From: a virus
Strand: one strand, 5' to 3'
DNA length: 20,520 nucleotides
Virus record (IMG/VR): IMGVR_UViG_3300042515_001556
Location: 1 to 20,520 of that record
This document shows positions 14,746 to 20,520 of this stretch, one piece after another. Within the stretch, counting starts at the first letter, position 1; each line of letters begins with the position of its first letter. The notes under the pieces were generated by a model, which was not told where the DNA came from, made no database searches, and saw only the letters and a program-made list of their open reading frames with translations. The position numbers and the translations under genes were made by a program.

Positions 14746-15604
14746 ACATTTTTTGGCAAAAGGAAAATTCCGGAATGACTTTGTTATCTGAAAATGATGT
14801 GCTAAGTGTCAACCACATCGCTCCCAGTGGTTTGGGTGGCCTGCCCCTTTCAATGTGGAAGCCTGCAAAGCCATCTTCATATTCTTCCTTGTAACTTGAT
14901 GTCCTGATTTGGTGAACGTCACGGATTTTGATTTTCTTTTGGTGGCTGTCGTAAACTTCCACCGGGTTAATGTGGTGGTACAATTCGTGAACGTGGCCCT
15001 GCCATATACAATCGTAGCCTTCCATGAAGCTCATCATGCGCTGGTCTTGGATTACCCCTTTGGTAACAATACCACCACCACCAAATCCATGATAGTATCG
15101 GAGTGTCCATTTCCTGCGATGGCCCTCTGCGCTTAATTGGAATTTAAAATCAACCACCCCACCATAACCGCCAGCGTGAATTTCGGCTCCGTGCGTTGTG
15201 TTGAATAGGTCAACAAATCTTTGAATTGGGTCGGTTTCAAGTGCCTTCAAAATAGCTGTTTCGTGGTTTCCATAACCCACAACGAGAATGTGGTCTTTGT
15301 ACGGGCCAAACCAGTTCACAGCATCTTGTATAACAGCATCAATGTAATTGGCCTTGTTATGCTCCGGCAGGATATCTTTCTTGCTGCGCCTTGGGTCATA
15401 CTTTCCTTGCATCATGCAAAAGGTGTCACCGTTCAGGATGATTTTTGCATCACGTTTTACGGCTTCGTCAAGGTGGTTTTTCAGCAGCACCCGGTCGCAC
15501 TTGGGATTATCCCAGTGCAAATCGGAGAGCAACAATAGTTTGATTTCTTTTTCGCAATATACAGCATGCACGTTGCGAGATACACGGGTTATTTGTTTGG
15601 GCAT
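14738..15604 (-). CDS. Calcineurin-like metallophosphoesterase
   Basis: The 288-aa protein has all main motifs of the calcineurin-like phosphoesterases, which use two metal ions to hydrolyse phosphoesters. They are SDLHWD (Asp28, His30), LNGDTF (Asp60), GYGNHET (Asn113, His114), YHGFGGGG and GHVHEL. The product begins MPKQITRVSRNVHAVYCEKE. I chose ATG 15604; a TTG at 15622 in the same frame would start inside the hairpin's U-tract. Related enzymes include Mre11-type nucleases and nucleotide phosphatases. The location after recombination genes suggests DNA or nucleotide processing, but the substrate is unknown. No membrane segment. A hairpin with a U-tract ends 16 bases before the start (see the terminator). 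Confidence 0.85.
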   Translation of the reverse strand: MPKQITRVSRNVHAVYCEKEIKLLLLSDLHWDNPKCDRVLLKNHLDEAVKRDAKIILNGDTFCMMQGKYDPRRSKKDILPEHNKANYIDAVIQDAVNWFGPYKDHILVVGYGNHETAILKALETDPIQRFVDLFNTTHGAEIHAGGYGGVVDFKFQLSAEGHRRKWTLRYYHGFGGGGIVTKGVIQDQRMMSFMEGYDCIWQGHVHELYHHINPVEVYDSHQKKIKIRDVHQIRTSSYKEEYEDGFAGFHIERGRPPKPLGAMWLTLSTSFSDNKVIPEFSFCQKMYV

Positions 15605-15620
15605 CTTAGTAGAATAGTAC

Positions 15621-15645
15621 AAAAAAAGGGGATGAAATCATCCCC
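15621..15645 (-). terminator. Perfect hairpin plus U-tract just before the phosphoesterase start
   Basis: On the minus strand GGGGATG pairs with CATCCCC around a four-base loop (ATTT) and is followed by TTTTTTT (15621-15627). This is a textbook intrinsic terminator shape for transcripts from the replication block. It ends 16 bases before ATG 15604, leaving no room for a promoter in between, so it may act as an attenuator or affect translation. On the plus strand the following bases (TATTT) are a poor U-tract. Confidence 0.75.
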
Positions 15646-15823
15646 TATTTGAAAAATGTGTCAAAAAGTCAATCAAAGCCAATAGACACGGCAATAAATA
15701 AAGTGCAACACCAATGATATTTAAGGCATCGGATAACAAAGTGCAATCACATTATGCTGTGGTTTTAACATTATTCCAAAAAGATAAGATTGTTTTTTAT
15801 CGGTAATCCCCATTTTGATGTGA
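15646..15823. other. Noncoding region with inverted TTATCCG motifs
   Basis: No gene is seen in these 178 bases on either strand. Two copies of TTATCCG face each other, one on the minus strand at 15730-15736 and one on the plus strand at 15824-15830, just past this stretch. Each lies beside ATGTGA or its complement. A 9-base direct repeat AAAGTGCAA occurs at 15700-15708 and 15738-15746. The stretch is A+T-rich, with GATAAGATTGTTTTTTATCG near 15783-15802. It may hold a promoter, operator or origin. Confidence 0.4.
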
Positions 15824-16006
15824 TTATCCGGTTAAGGCAACCCCATTAAGTTCATCCTGCCATATCCGAATGCGGAACCAATCATCAACGCTGGGCATAT
15901 CATCAGGCATTTGGCTGTAATCGTATGGCTGTGCCTCGATAACTTCCGGCTCAACGGGTTGTTGCCAGTTCTCAACGGATTTGGGGGTTTCACGTTTAGT
16001 CAGCAT
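15824..16006 (-). CDS. Small acidic protein of unknown function
   Basis: The 60-aa product starts MLTKRETPKSVENWQQPVEP and is acidic and Pro-rich in the first half, with a Trp-rich end (DDWFRIRIWQDELNG). I do not recognise it. It overlaps the preceding gene by 11 bases and has a good ribosome site on the minus strand (AAGGAGAT, seven bases or so before ATG), which supports it as a gene. It is the last gene of the replication block before the noncoding region. Confidence 0.55.
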   Translation of the reverse strand: MLTKRETPKSVENWQQPVEPEVIEAQPYDYSQMPDDMPSVDDWFRIRIWQDELNGVALTG

Positions 16007-16400
16007 GGCTAATCTCCTTCAATGCAATGGTGTCACTTCCTGCAATATACTCCGCAGGCTTAACAATTTCACCGCCCTCGGTTACTGGCATTATATTCTT
16101 TTGCTCGCTTTGGTACGACCATTTTGCAAGATGCTCAACTTGCAGCATTTTTTGTTTTAACGCTGCCCATTCGTCTAAGTGGTCAAATTTCCACCGCCCG
16201 GCCCCGGCCCGGCACTGAATTTCAAATCCCATGTGCTGAAAGGTTTTCCCGTGCTTCTGCGCTTCCGATATTGCCTGCTGATGTATTTGTTCTTTGGCGG
16301 CTTTTATTTGCTTCTCCAATCGTGAGAGATGGCAGTATGCATCCAAAGCGGATGCGTTGCCTTCCTCAACATCAAATAAAACTTTTACAATGTCCATCAT
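15996..16400 (-). CDS. Helical protein next to the annealing protein
   Basis: The 134-aa product is rich in predicted helix (for example DAYCHLSRLEKQIKAAKEQI and EWAALKQKMLQVEHLAKWSY) and has a short central block with KHGKTFQHMGFEIQCRAGAG. It is probably coiled coil in part. No catalytic motif is visible. It overlaps the Rad52-like gene by ATGA, and similar small proteins occur beside Rad52-type genes in phages of this group, so an accessory recombination role is likely but unproven. A second ATG three bases into the gene gives a product one residue shorter. Confidence 0.6.
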   Translation of the reverse strand: MMDIVKVLFDVEEGNASALDAYCHLSRLEKQIKAAKEQIHQQAISEAQKHGKTFQHMGFEIQCRAGAGRWKFDHLDEWAALKQKMLQVEHLAKWSYQSEQKNIMPVTEGGEIVKPAEYIAGSDTIALKEISHAD

Positions 16401-16858
16401 GGCTTCAATATTATTATTTCCTTGTAATTACCAGCGTTTACCCAATCAACCAGTTTGCCGAGCTTGTCGTGTGCCCAATCAGGGATGAACTTGCCTTCGC
16501 ATTCAACCATTACTTTCGGGTAATCGTAAAGGCAGCGGCCAAGTCCGAACTGCACAGCAGCCCGTTTCATCGCATCACTGATGCCACCCTTTTCAGGCTC
16601 GATGTTGGTCTTGCTGGCACCATCTTCTCGGTAGATTGTGCGCTTGTCAATGGTCACTGATAAGCGGCAAATGAACCCGTTTGTAATTTCCCGGAACTCC
16701 GATGTCCAATTTGTCGGCCCAAAGGCTGCATCAAAGCGTTGCATCACACAACGATTGTTAATGTACGGAACGACAATTAACTTGCCAGTGCTTGTCTGCG
16801 ATTGCACTCGCCATTCGATTTCCGATGGCAGAATAGGTGCGGTTAAGATTTCGTTCAT
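16397..16858 (-). CDS. Rad52-family single-strand annealing protein
   Basis: The 153-aa protein carries the hallmarks of Rad52/Rad22-type annealing proteins, which pair complementary single strands during phage recombination. Early motifs are VPYINNRCVMQRFDAAFGPT and NWTSEF. The strongest is EKGGISDAMKRAAVQFGLGR followed by CLYDYPK, the conserved region of the family at roughly residues 85-115. It overlaps both neighbours by ATGA. The SSB-like protein, the nuclease and the primase-helicase in the same block make up a coherent recombination/replication set. It is a short version, limited to the annealing domain. Confidence 0.85.
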   Translation of the reverse strand: MNEILTAPILPSEIEWRVQSQTSTGKLIVVPYINNRCVMQRFDAAFGPTNWTSEFREITNGFICRLSVTIDKRTIYREDGASKTNIEPEKGGISDAMKRAAVQFGLGRCLYDYPKVMVECEGKFIPDWAHDKLGKLVDWVNAGNYKEIIILKP

Positions 16859-17076
16859 TTTTTGGCCCTTTCAATAGTTTCAAAAATATCTGCAAGTGTC
16901 GGCAAAATTTCAGCAGGGATGCTTAGGACTTTTAAGCCTTCGGTTGTCGGGCTCCATTGCTGAAATAAATAAACGGTGTCGCTGTCATCTTCCCAGTCAA
17001 TGCGGTAAATGACATCATCGTGTTCAAATTTGGCAGAGTAACTGCCGGTGTGTGTTACTGTTATCTTGGTTTCCAT
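16855..17076 (-). CDS. Small protein of unknown function before the annealing protein
   Basis: The 73-aa product starts METKITVTHTGSYSAKFEHD and is acidic with a beta-rich first half (YRIDWEDDSDTVYLFQQW) and a helical end (PTLADIFETIERAKK). I do not recognise it. It overlaps the annealing gene by ATGA. The start codon stands four bases after a TATATTTG promoter-like box, so it is likely the first gene of a separate small transcript. Confidence 0.6.
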   Translation of the reverse strand: METKITVTHTGSYSAKFEHDDVIYRIDWEDDSDTVYLFQQWSPTTEGLKVLSIPAEILPTLADIFETIERAKK

Positions 17077-17080
17077 GTTG

Positions 17081-17110
17081 CAAATATAGTATAGTTTTTT
17101 ATATTACAAT
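17081..17110 (-). promoter_or_regulatory. Promoter-like element directly before a start codon
   Basis: On the minus strand TATATTTG (17081-17088) matches the Bacteroidota -7 box TAnnTTTG. An ATTG lies 18 bases upstream (17107-17110), one base off the TTTG -33 box. The ATG of the 73-aa gene follows after CAAC, so the message would be nearly leaderless. Confidence 0.4.
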
Positions 17111-17283
17111 AGTTTTTGTGAGATTTTTTTTATCAGGTCATCGGTCAGCAGTTGCGCCTTATATCCTTGCTTCGTGTATTTTTTGATTGTCTTTTCCACG
17201 GCAATCTCCGGCACTGGCTCAAAGGAGAGCATTTGTTCCTGCCAATAGACAACCGTTTTAAAACCACGTTCTTCCGTTGTCAT
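17104..17283 (-). CDS. 59-aa basic protein of unknown function
   Basis: This short gene starts at ATG 17283 and ends at TAA 17104-17106. The product begins MTTEERGFKTVVYWQEQMLS and is basic toward its end (KKISQKLL), mostly helical. Its ATG overlaps the preceding stop (ATGA), exactly as for the neighbours, which is the main reason to call it real. Function is unknown. It lies in the same transcription direction as the replication block and fills what would otherwise be a gap of more than 180 bases. Confidence 0.6.
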   Translation of the reverse strand: MTTEERGFKTVVYWQEQMLSFEPVPEIAVEKTIKKYTKQGYKAQLLTDDLIKKISQKLL

Positions 17284-17465
17284 AGCAAGCCGAAGGCCAC
17301 ATCAATCACTTGCTGCTCCTTTTTGCTTTTATAGGTGCTTTCTTTGTTTAGAGATTTAATCACGGTGGCATAGCTGGCCATTCCTTTGCAGGCATTTACC
17401 ACTTGCATTTTCATACCTTTGCGGCTGTTTGCAATAAAGTGTTTTCGTTTTTCCTCGTGTGTCAT
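17280..17465 (-). CDS. Small basic protein of unknown function
   Basis: The 61-aa product starts MTHEEKRKHFIANSRKGMKM and is Lys-rich (KSLNKESTYKSKKEQQ). I do not recognise it. It overlaps the DUF1599/MazG-like gene upstream by ATGA and the 59-aa gene downstream by ATGA, so it belongs to the block. Nucleic acid binding is possible from charge only. Confidence 0.6.
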   Translation of the reverse strand: MTHEEKRKHFIANSRKGMKMQVVNACKGMASYATVIKSLNKESTYKSKKEQQVIDVAFGLL

Positions 17466-17743
17466 AACTTGTGCTTGTAATCAGGGTTAATTTCTTTTTT
17501 CGTTGCGATTTTCAGCAGGATAAGATATCCGATAAGGTCATTGAGCGTATCTTCATCCGGTGCTTCCAATCCGGTTGTTTTGATGCGGCTCAATTTATCG
17601 TCAATGCGAACCAGCAACTGCTCGGTTGTGGATGCCTTGCTGAATATTCGTGCAGGTTCAAGGGCTGAATTGCCATACTTGACATTCTTTTCCACGAGCA
17701 ACGTGCATAATTCATCGCAGGCTTTGATTATTTGGTTTTGCAT
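17462..17743 (-). CDS. DUF1599 / MazG-like nucleotide-associated protein
   Basis: The 93-aa product resembles the DUF1599 family (nucleotide modification associated domain 1), related in fold to MazG/dUTPase-type all-alpha NTP pyrophosphohydrolases. Signs are VEKNVKYGNSALEPARIF, LLVRIDDKLSRI and the helix DTLNDLIGYLILLKIA, which carries Asp residues typical of metal binding. Such proteins may clean up or modify nucleotides during phage replication. The start ATG follows the SSB-like gene by 26 bases. Activity is not proven by sequence. Confidence 0.65.
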   Translation of the reverse strand: MQNQIIKACDELCTLLVEKNVKYGNSALEPARIFSKASTTEQLLVRIDDKLSRIKTTGLEAPDEDTLNDLIGYLILLKIATKKEINPDYKHKL

Positions 17744-17769
17744 TAGAATGGTAATTTCAAAATAATATT

Positions 17770-18060
17770 CTAAAAAGGTAAATCATCGGTGCCATAAGAA
17801 GCAGGCGCATCAAATGTGGTTTGTGGTGCTGCACTGACTTTTTGCTCAAATTTGTAAGCCTTTCCACTGCCAACATACACCGGGGATGCTTTCGCTTCTC
17901 GCTGTTCTTTGGTTTGGCTTAGCTGCAAAGTATGGGTTTCACCATATTTGCCCTCGCTTTTGCGTTCATTGAGCACCAGTTTCAGGTACTTTTTTCCGTT
18001 TTTGCCCTCGCTGATTGCATCCTTTGGGATGTCGGAGAGGCAGATGTCAATAATAATCAT
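17770..18060 (-). CDS. Short SSB-like single-strand DNA-binding protein
   Basis: The 96-aa product starts MIIIDICLSDIPKDAISEGK and ends ASYGTDDLPF. The last residues match the acidic SSB tip (DDxPF) that recruits partner proteins. The body has strands (KKYLKLVLNERKSEGKYGET) followed by HTLQLSQTKEQREAK that suit an OB fold, but it is shorter than a typical SSB of 110-180 residues. Its place between replication genes supports the role. It overlaps the upstream 74-aa gene by ATGA. The family call leans on the tail and context. Confidence 0.7.
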   Translation of the reverse strand: MIIIDICLSDIPKDAISEGKNGKKYLKLVLNERKSEGKYGETHTLQLSQTKEQREAKASPVYVGSGKAYKFEQKVSAAPQTTFDAPASYGTDDLPF

Positions 18061-18281
18061 ATTGCTTTTGCTTTGTTTAATTGTTTGCGTTTGTACGTAA
18101 GTATATCCAAGTGTATTTTGGCTTCATTGTGGAACTTAAAAATTAGCAGATTGTCCACGCAATCCGTGTAAGTTCCAAATTCGGTTAGAAACTGCCAGCG
18201 GAAGTTGCGCCATTCCCGGATTGCAAAGCCACCATCGGGCAGCCGGGCAACGTGGGGTTGAAATGGATTGATGATTTTCAC
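18057..18281 (-). CDS. Small protein of unknown function with GTG start
   Basis: The 74-aa product starts MKIINPFQPHVARLPDGGFA and is basic, with a Trp-containing middle (REWRNFRWQFLTEF) and a helical, Lys-rich end (YKRKQLNKAKAI). There is no ATG in frame near the beginning, so GTG 18281 is used; a strong promoter-like element ends five bases earlier. It overlaps the SSB-like gene by ATGA. Function is unknown. Confidence 0.55.
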   Translation of the reverse strand: MKIINPFQPHVARLPDGGFAIREWRNFRWQFLTEFGTYTDCVDNLLIFKFHNEAKIHLDILTYKRKQLNKAKAI

Positions 18282-18285
18282 TTTG

Positions 18286-18316
18286 CAAATATAATAAATT
18301 AAATCTTATTTCCAAA
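18286..18316 (-). promoter_or_regulatory. Bacteroidota-type promoter before the GTG-started gene
   Basis: On the minus strand TTTG (18313-18316) is followed after exactly 19 bases by TATATTTG (18286-18293), a full match to the known Bacteroidota consensus. The gene start (GTG 18281) follows after CAAA, so the transcript would have almost no leader. The -33 box lies in the last codons of the upstream nuclease-like gene. Confidence 0.55.
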
Positions 18317-18785
18317 TATCAGTATCTTTTTTTATACTGAATGTAGAATAATATTTTTTGCATAAATTTCTATCCAAAATATATCCTTCAGTTCTTTCAC
18401 CATCACCACATAATTCTGCGATATTGATTTTTTCTTTCAATAGAAAAAGGCGAAATTCAGGCAATGGCATCAAATAAAATACTTCCAAATCCGGATAATA
18501 GTAGACGAAATAATCTGCTTTTGAAGCATTGATGCCGCTTGGTTTTTGATTGCATGAAATTTCAATAAACATATTGCCAGTGGTAATACCTTTTTTAAAT
18601 TCGTAGCGGTCGGTCTTTACTTCAAATGTGATTATTTTGCCATTAACATCTTGGCAGATAAAATCCCAATCTTTACCCTTACCTAAAAATTCTATTTTTT
18701 TGATTGCTCGCCTTAGCAAGAAATAATTGGCAATAACTCTTTCGCCCATTTCGCCCTGATTTAAATCATTCTTGAATTTTTCCAT
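18306..18785 (-). CDS. PD-(D/E)XK nuclease-like protein
   Basis: The 159-aa product has the core pattern of PD-(D/E)XK nucleases: a helix with GEMGERVIANYFL (Glu15), KGKDWDF (Asp41) and ITFEVKTDRY (Glu55, Lys57). This fold is used by resolvases and restriction enzymes. The rest (YFVYYYPDLEVFYLMPLPEF) is also usual for such proteins. It lacks ATGA overlaps with its neighbours (7 bases before, 24 after) and is visibly more A+T-rich than they are, so it may have come later. The role is likely DNA processing in recombination, though a protective or competitive nuclease is also possible. Confidence 0.65.
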   Translation of the reverse strand: MEKFKNDLNQGEMGERVIANYFLLRRAIKKIEFLGKGKDWDFICQDVNGKIITFEVKTDRYEFKKGITTGNMFIEISCNQKPSGINASKADYFVYYYPDLEVFYLMPLPEFRLFLLKEKINIAELCGDGERTEGYILDRNLCKKYYSTFSIKKDTDIWK

Positions 18786-18792
18786 TTGATTT

Positions 18793-19245
18793 TTAGTTTA
18801 CAAAGTTTTCAAAGGCCAGTTTGATTTTGTCCAAATCTTCCCGGTATTTTTTATTCGTGTCTGCAAGGTCATTTACCAGCCGGGTGCTGTGCATCACCGT
18901 TGTATGATGTCGGTTGCCACACATGGCCCCGATTTTCTTTAGCGGCATGGTTGTTTTGTTACGGAGAAGCCAAAGGAAAATTTGTCTTAGTTCCACGATT
19001 TCACGCTTCCGGGTGTGCAGTTTAATATATTCCGGTTGGTAATAAGGGAACACGGATTTGATTGCAAGGTGAGCCGCTTTTGCGTACTCATTGCTGGCAG
19101 TTAGGTTGTCAACTTTCAGCATCCTTTCAAGTTCGGCAATTCTCACCGCTTGGTGTTTGATAGTTTCTTTTAGGGTGTCAATTTCCGACATCCGGAATGA
19201 TGTCCTGATGTTGTTTTTCTTTGGTGGTTTTATTTTTACTCTCAT
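18793..19245 (-). CDS. DnaA domain IV-like protein lacking the ATPase domain
   Basis: The 150-aa product has a basic start (MRVKIKPPKKNNIRTSF), a short coiled coil (EIDTLKETIKHQAVRIAELE), and then a region from about residue 52 to 130 that matches domain IV of DnaA. It includes RKREIVELRQIFLWLLRNKT and the signature KKIGAMCGNRHHTTVMH. In bacterial DnaA the last motif is GxRDHTTV; here the Asp is His113. The AAA+ ATPase is missing. Such a protein would bind DnaA-box-like DNA and may recruit or block host replication. It is followed by ATGA overlap from the primase-helicase gene. Confidence 0.8.
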   Translation of the reverse strand: MRVKIKPPKKNNIRTSFRMSEIDTLKETIKHQAVRIAELERMLKVDNLTASNEYAKAAHLAIKSVFPYYQPEYIKLHTRKREIVELRQIFLWLLRNKTTMPLKKIGAMCGNRHHTTVMHSTRLVNDLADTNKKYREDLDKIKLAFENFVN

Positions 19246-20520
19246 GATTTTTCGATGTATAATCCGGTTGGTATGTCGTATTGAAATAGCTGCGCTCCGA
19301 TTGCGCCCCAGTGGCTAAATTTTACTTTCTGCACATGGACTTCAACACTATTGTTTTGAAAGTTGCGATAAACCGTAATTCCATTATCGGTCTTGTTGAA
19401 AAAGTTTGCGCTGCCTGCGATGTCGTAAAGGGTTGGCACTTCGTAATGGCCTGCTTCTTTCTTTTGTATCTTCCGGGGGTGGGCAACTAAAAAGCAATGC
19501 ACGTTGTACCGCTCGCAAAAATTGACAATCTTGTCCAATGACTGGCCGATGTATTTCGTTTCGCTTTCGGTATATTGGTGCTCCAATTTGTTCCACGCAT
19601 CAATCACAAACCAGTCAATATTTTTGCGGTTTTTAAGTTCGGCCACCTTTCCCAAAATGCTGTCGAGTGAAAAGTCCTTTTCAGGTTTCACAAAGAAGAT
19701 ATTGTTTTCAAGCAGCATCAATGCTTCGTACACTTCCTCTTGGTTCATGCGGTTATTGCCATCAAATGGCCGCTGTGTTATCTTCCGCATCAACTTGCTG
19801 ATGTGCAGTTCCACTGGTCTATTTTCGGGGCTGTAAAACGCACCTTTCCATCCGTGTTTTTGTAAAAGTTTAATCAGGATGTGGTCTAAAAAATCGGATT
19901 TACCGTGCCCCGGTACTCCGGTAATGGTAGTCAAATATCCCTTATGGAATTTCAGCAGGCTATCAAAGCCACGCATCCCGGTTCCGGCTCCTTCCGGCAG
20001 GCCGTAGTTGTAAAGGTTTTCAATTTCCGGGAGATAATCGGTAATGCTAAACACCCCTATCATGGGAAACTCAGTAAAATTCATACAAGCATCTCGCAGG
20101 GCAAATGCACCATTGAGCAGCAGGAACTCGTTGGCATCTTTGCAATCCGTGAATACAATGTAATTACACTTTTCTTTTCCAAACCTTTCTGCAATGGCAT
20201 TGCGCAAGTCAATCCCCGGGGCATCGTTATCAACTGCGATATGTATTTTATCGATGTGGTCAAATTCTGGCATGAAGCGGTCAAAGAAAGTAAGATTTGG
20301 CTGTGCTCCGTTGGGCACACTGATTACATTTTCAATCCCGGCTTCAATCAAAGCCAGTGCATCCATTTCACCTTCAACAATCCAAAGCTCGTTAGCGGCT
20401 GAGATGCAGTCAATGTTGTATGGGATTAGCTCCGCTCCCTTGTGCATCTTGAAATGTTTGGAAGCATCACGATATTTCACATTTTTGAGCTGCCCACCTC
20501 CAAAGTAATTGAAGCAAATG
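19242..20520 (-). CDS. Toprim primase / RecA-like helicase, 5' end outside window
   Basis: About 425 residues are visible; the frame is open to the window edge. The upstream codons read ICFNYFGGGQLKNVKYRDAS, typical of the region before the Toprim domain, so a GTG at 20480 is not the start. The Toprim part has VEGEMDALAL and VDNDAPG, which bind metal for primer synthesis. The RecA-like helicase part has Walker A GVPGHGKS (about 19896-19919), YSPEN, Walker B WFVIDAW, and FLVAHPRK. The order matches T7 gp4 and Twinkle type primase-helicases; a zinc-binding end may lie off the edge. It is the replicative motor of the phage and is coupled to the DnaA-like gene by ATGA. Confidence 0.85.
   Translation of the reverse strand, partial: ICFNYFGGGQLKNVKYRDASKHFKMHKGAELIPYNIDCISAANELWIVEGEMDALALIEAGIENVISVPNGAQPNLTFFDRFMPEFDHIDKIHIAVDNDAPGIDLRNAIAERFGKEKCNYIVFTDCKDANEFLLLNGAFALRDACMNFTEFPMIGVFSITDYLPEIENLYNYGLPEGAGTGMRGFDSLLKFHKGYLTTITGVPGHGKSDFLDHILIKLLQKHGWKGAFYSPENRPVELHISKLMRKITQRPFDGNNRMNQEEVYEALMLLENNIFFVKPEKDFSLDSILGKVAELKNRKNIDWFVIDAWNKLEHQYTESETKYIGQSLDKIVNFCERYNVHCFLVAHPRKIQKKEAGHYEVPTLYDIAGSANFFNKTDNGITVYRNFQNNSVEVHVQKVKFSHWGAIGAQLFQYDIPTGLYIEKS

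Noticed and set aside
15605-15622. TTG start for the phosphoesterase
   Set aside because: It would begin within the U-tract of the hairpin; ATG 15604 is better.
15700-15746. Direct repeat AAAGTGCAA as an iteron array
   Set aside because: Only two 9-base copies with 38-base spacing; too few to call an origin repeat.
20478-20480. GTG at 20480 as start of the primase-helicase
   Set aside because: The same frame stays open to the edge and the extra codons look conserved (NYFGGGQLKN), so the gene simply runs out of the window.
1-20520. CRISPR arrays, tRNA genes, insertion sequences, integrase or attachment sites
   Set aside because: I looked for repeated spacers, cloverleaf patterns, transposase motifs and core repeats near the ends and saw none that could be supported.

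Overview
The window looks like about half or more of the genome of a tailed double-stranded DNA phage (siphovirus-like), or a prophage, of a Bacteroidota host. The evidence for the host is threefold. Most start codons follow A-rich stretches and not Shine-Dalgarno sites. Two promoter-like elements match the Bacteroidota consensus (TTTG, about 19 bases, TAnnTTTG). Many proteins belong to families I know mainly from Bacteroidota phages. No terminase, integrase, repressor, tRNA or CRISPR array is visible, so lifestyle cannot be decided.

The plus strand (1-14433) carries the late genes. In order these are a large tail/adhesin protein, a tape measure protein, an XkdF-like head maturation protease, a scaffold-like protein, the major capsid protein, a small structural (possibly tail tube) protein flanked by two strong intrinsic terminators, a small unknown, the portal with two extra C-terminal modules, connector and neck proteins, a small decoration-like protein, a lectin-like tail appendage protein and its small partner. 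A lysis region follows: two small membrane proteins, a 39-aa very basic protein hidden between them, a spanin-like lipoprotein/membrane protein, a small unknown and an endolysin. Genes are packed tightly, mostly with ATGA or TAATG overlaps.

At 14432-14486 the two transcription units converge on a three-tier palindrome that probably terminates both.

The minus strand (20520 down to 14485) carries replication and recombination genes. In transcription order these are a Toprim primase/RecA-like helicase (5' end outside the window), a DnaA domain IV protein without its ATPase, a PD-(D/E)XK nuclease-like protein, a small unknown, a short SSB-like protein, a nucleotide-metabolism (DUF1599/MazG-like) protein, several small unknowns (one of 59 aa), a Rad52-type annealing protein, two accessory proteins, a short noncoding region, a calcineurin-like phosphoesterase and a last small protein. 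A hairpin with a U-tract lies just before the phosphoesterase start.

Most of the window is recognisable phage biology. I do not see a clearly new defence or other unprecedented system. The more unusual points are the protease interrupted by two modules, the portal carrying a winged helix and a Cys/His-rich tail, the stand-alone DnaA DNA-binding domain with a changed recognition residue, paired promoters that abut start codons, and the hairpin at the phosphoesterase start.
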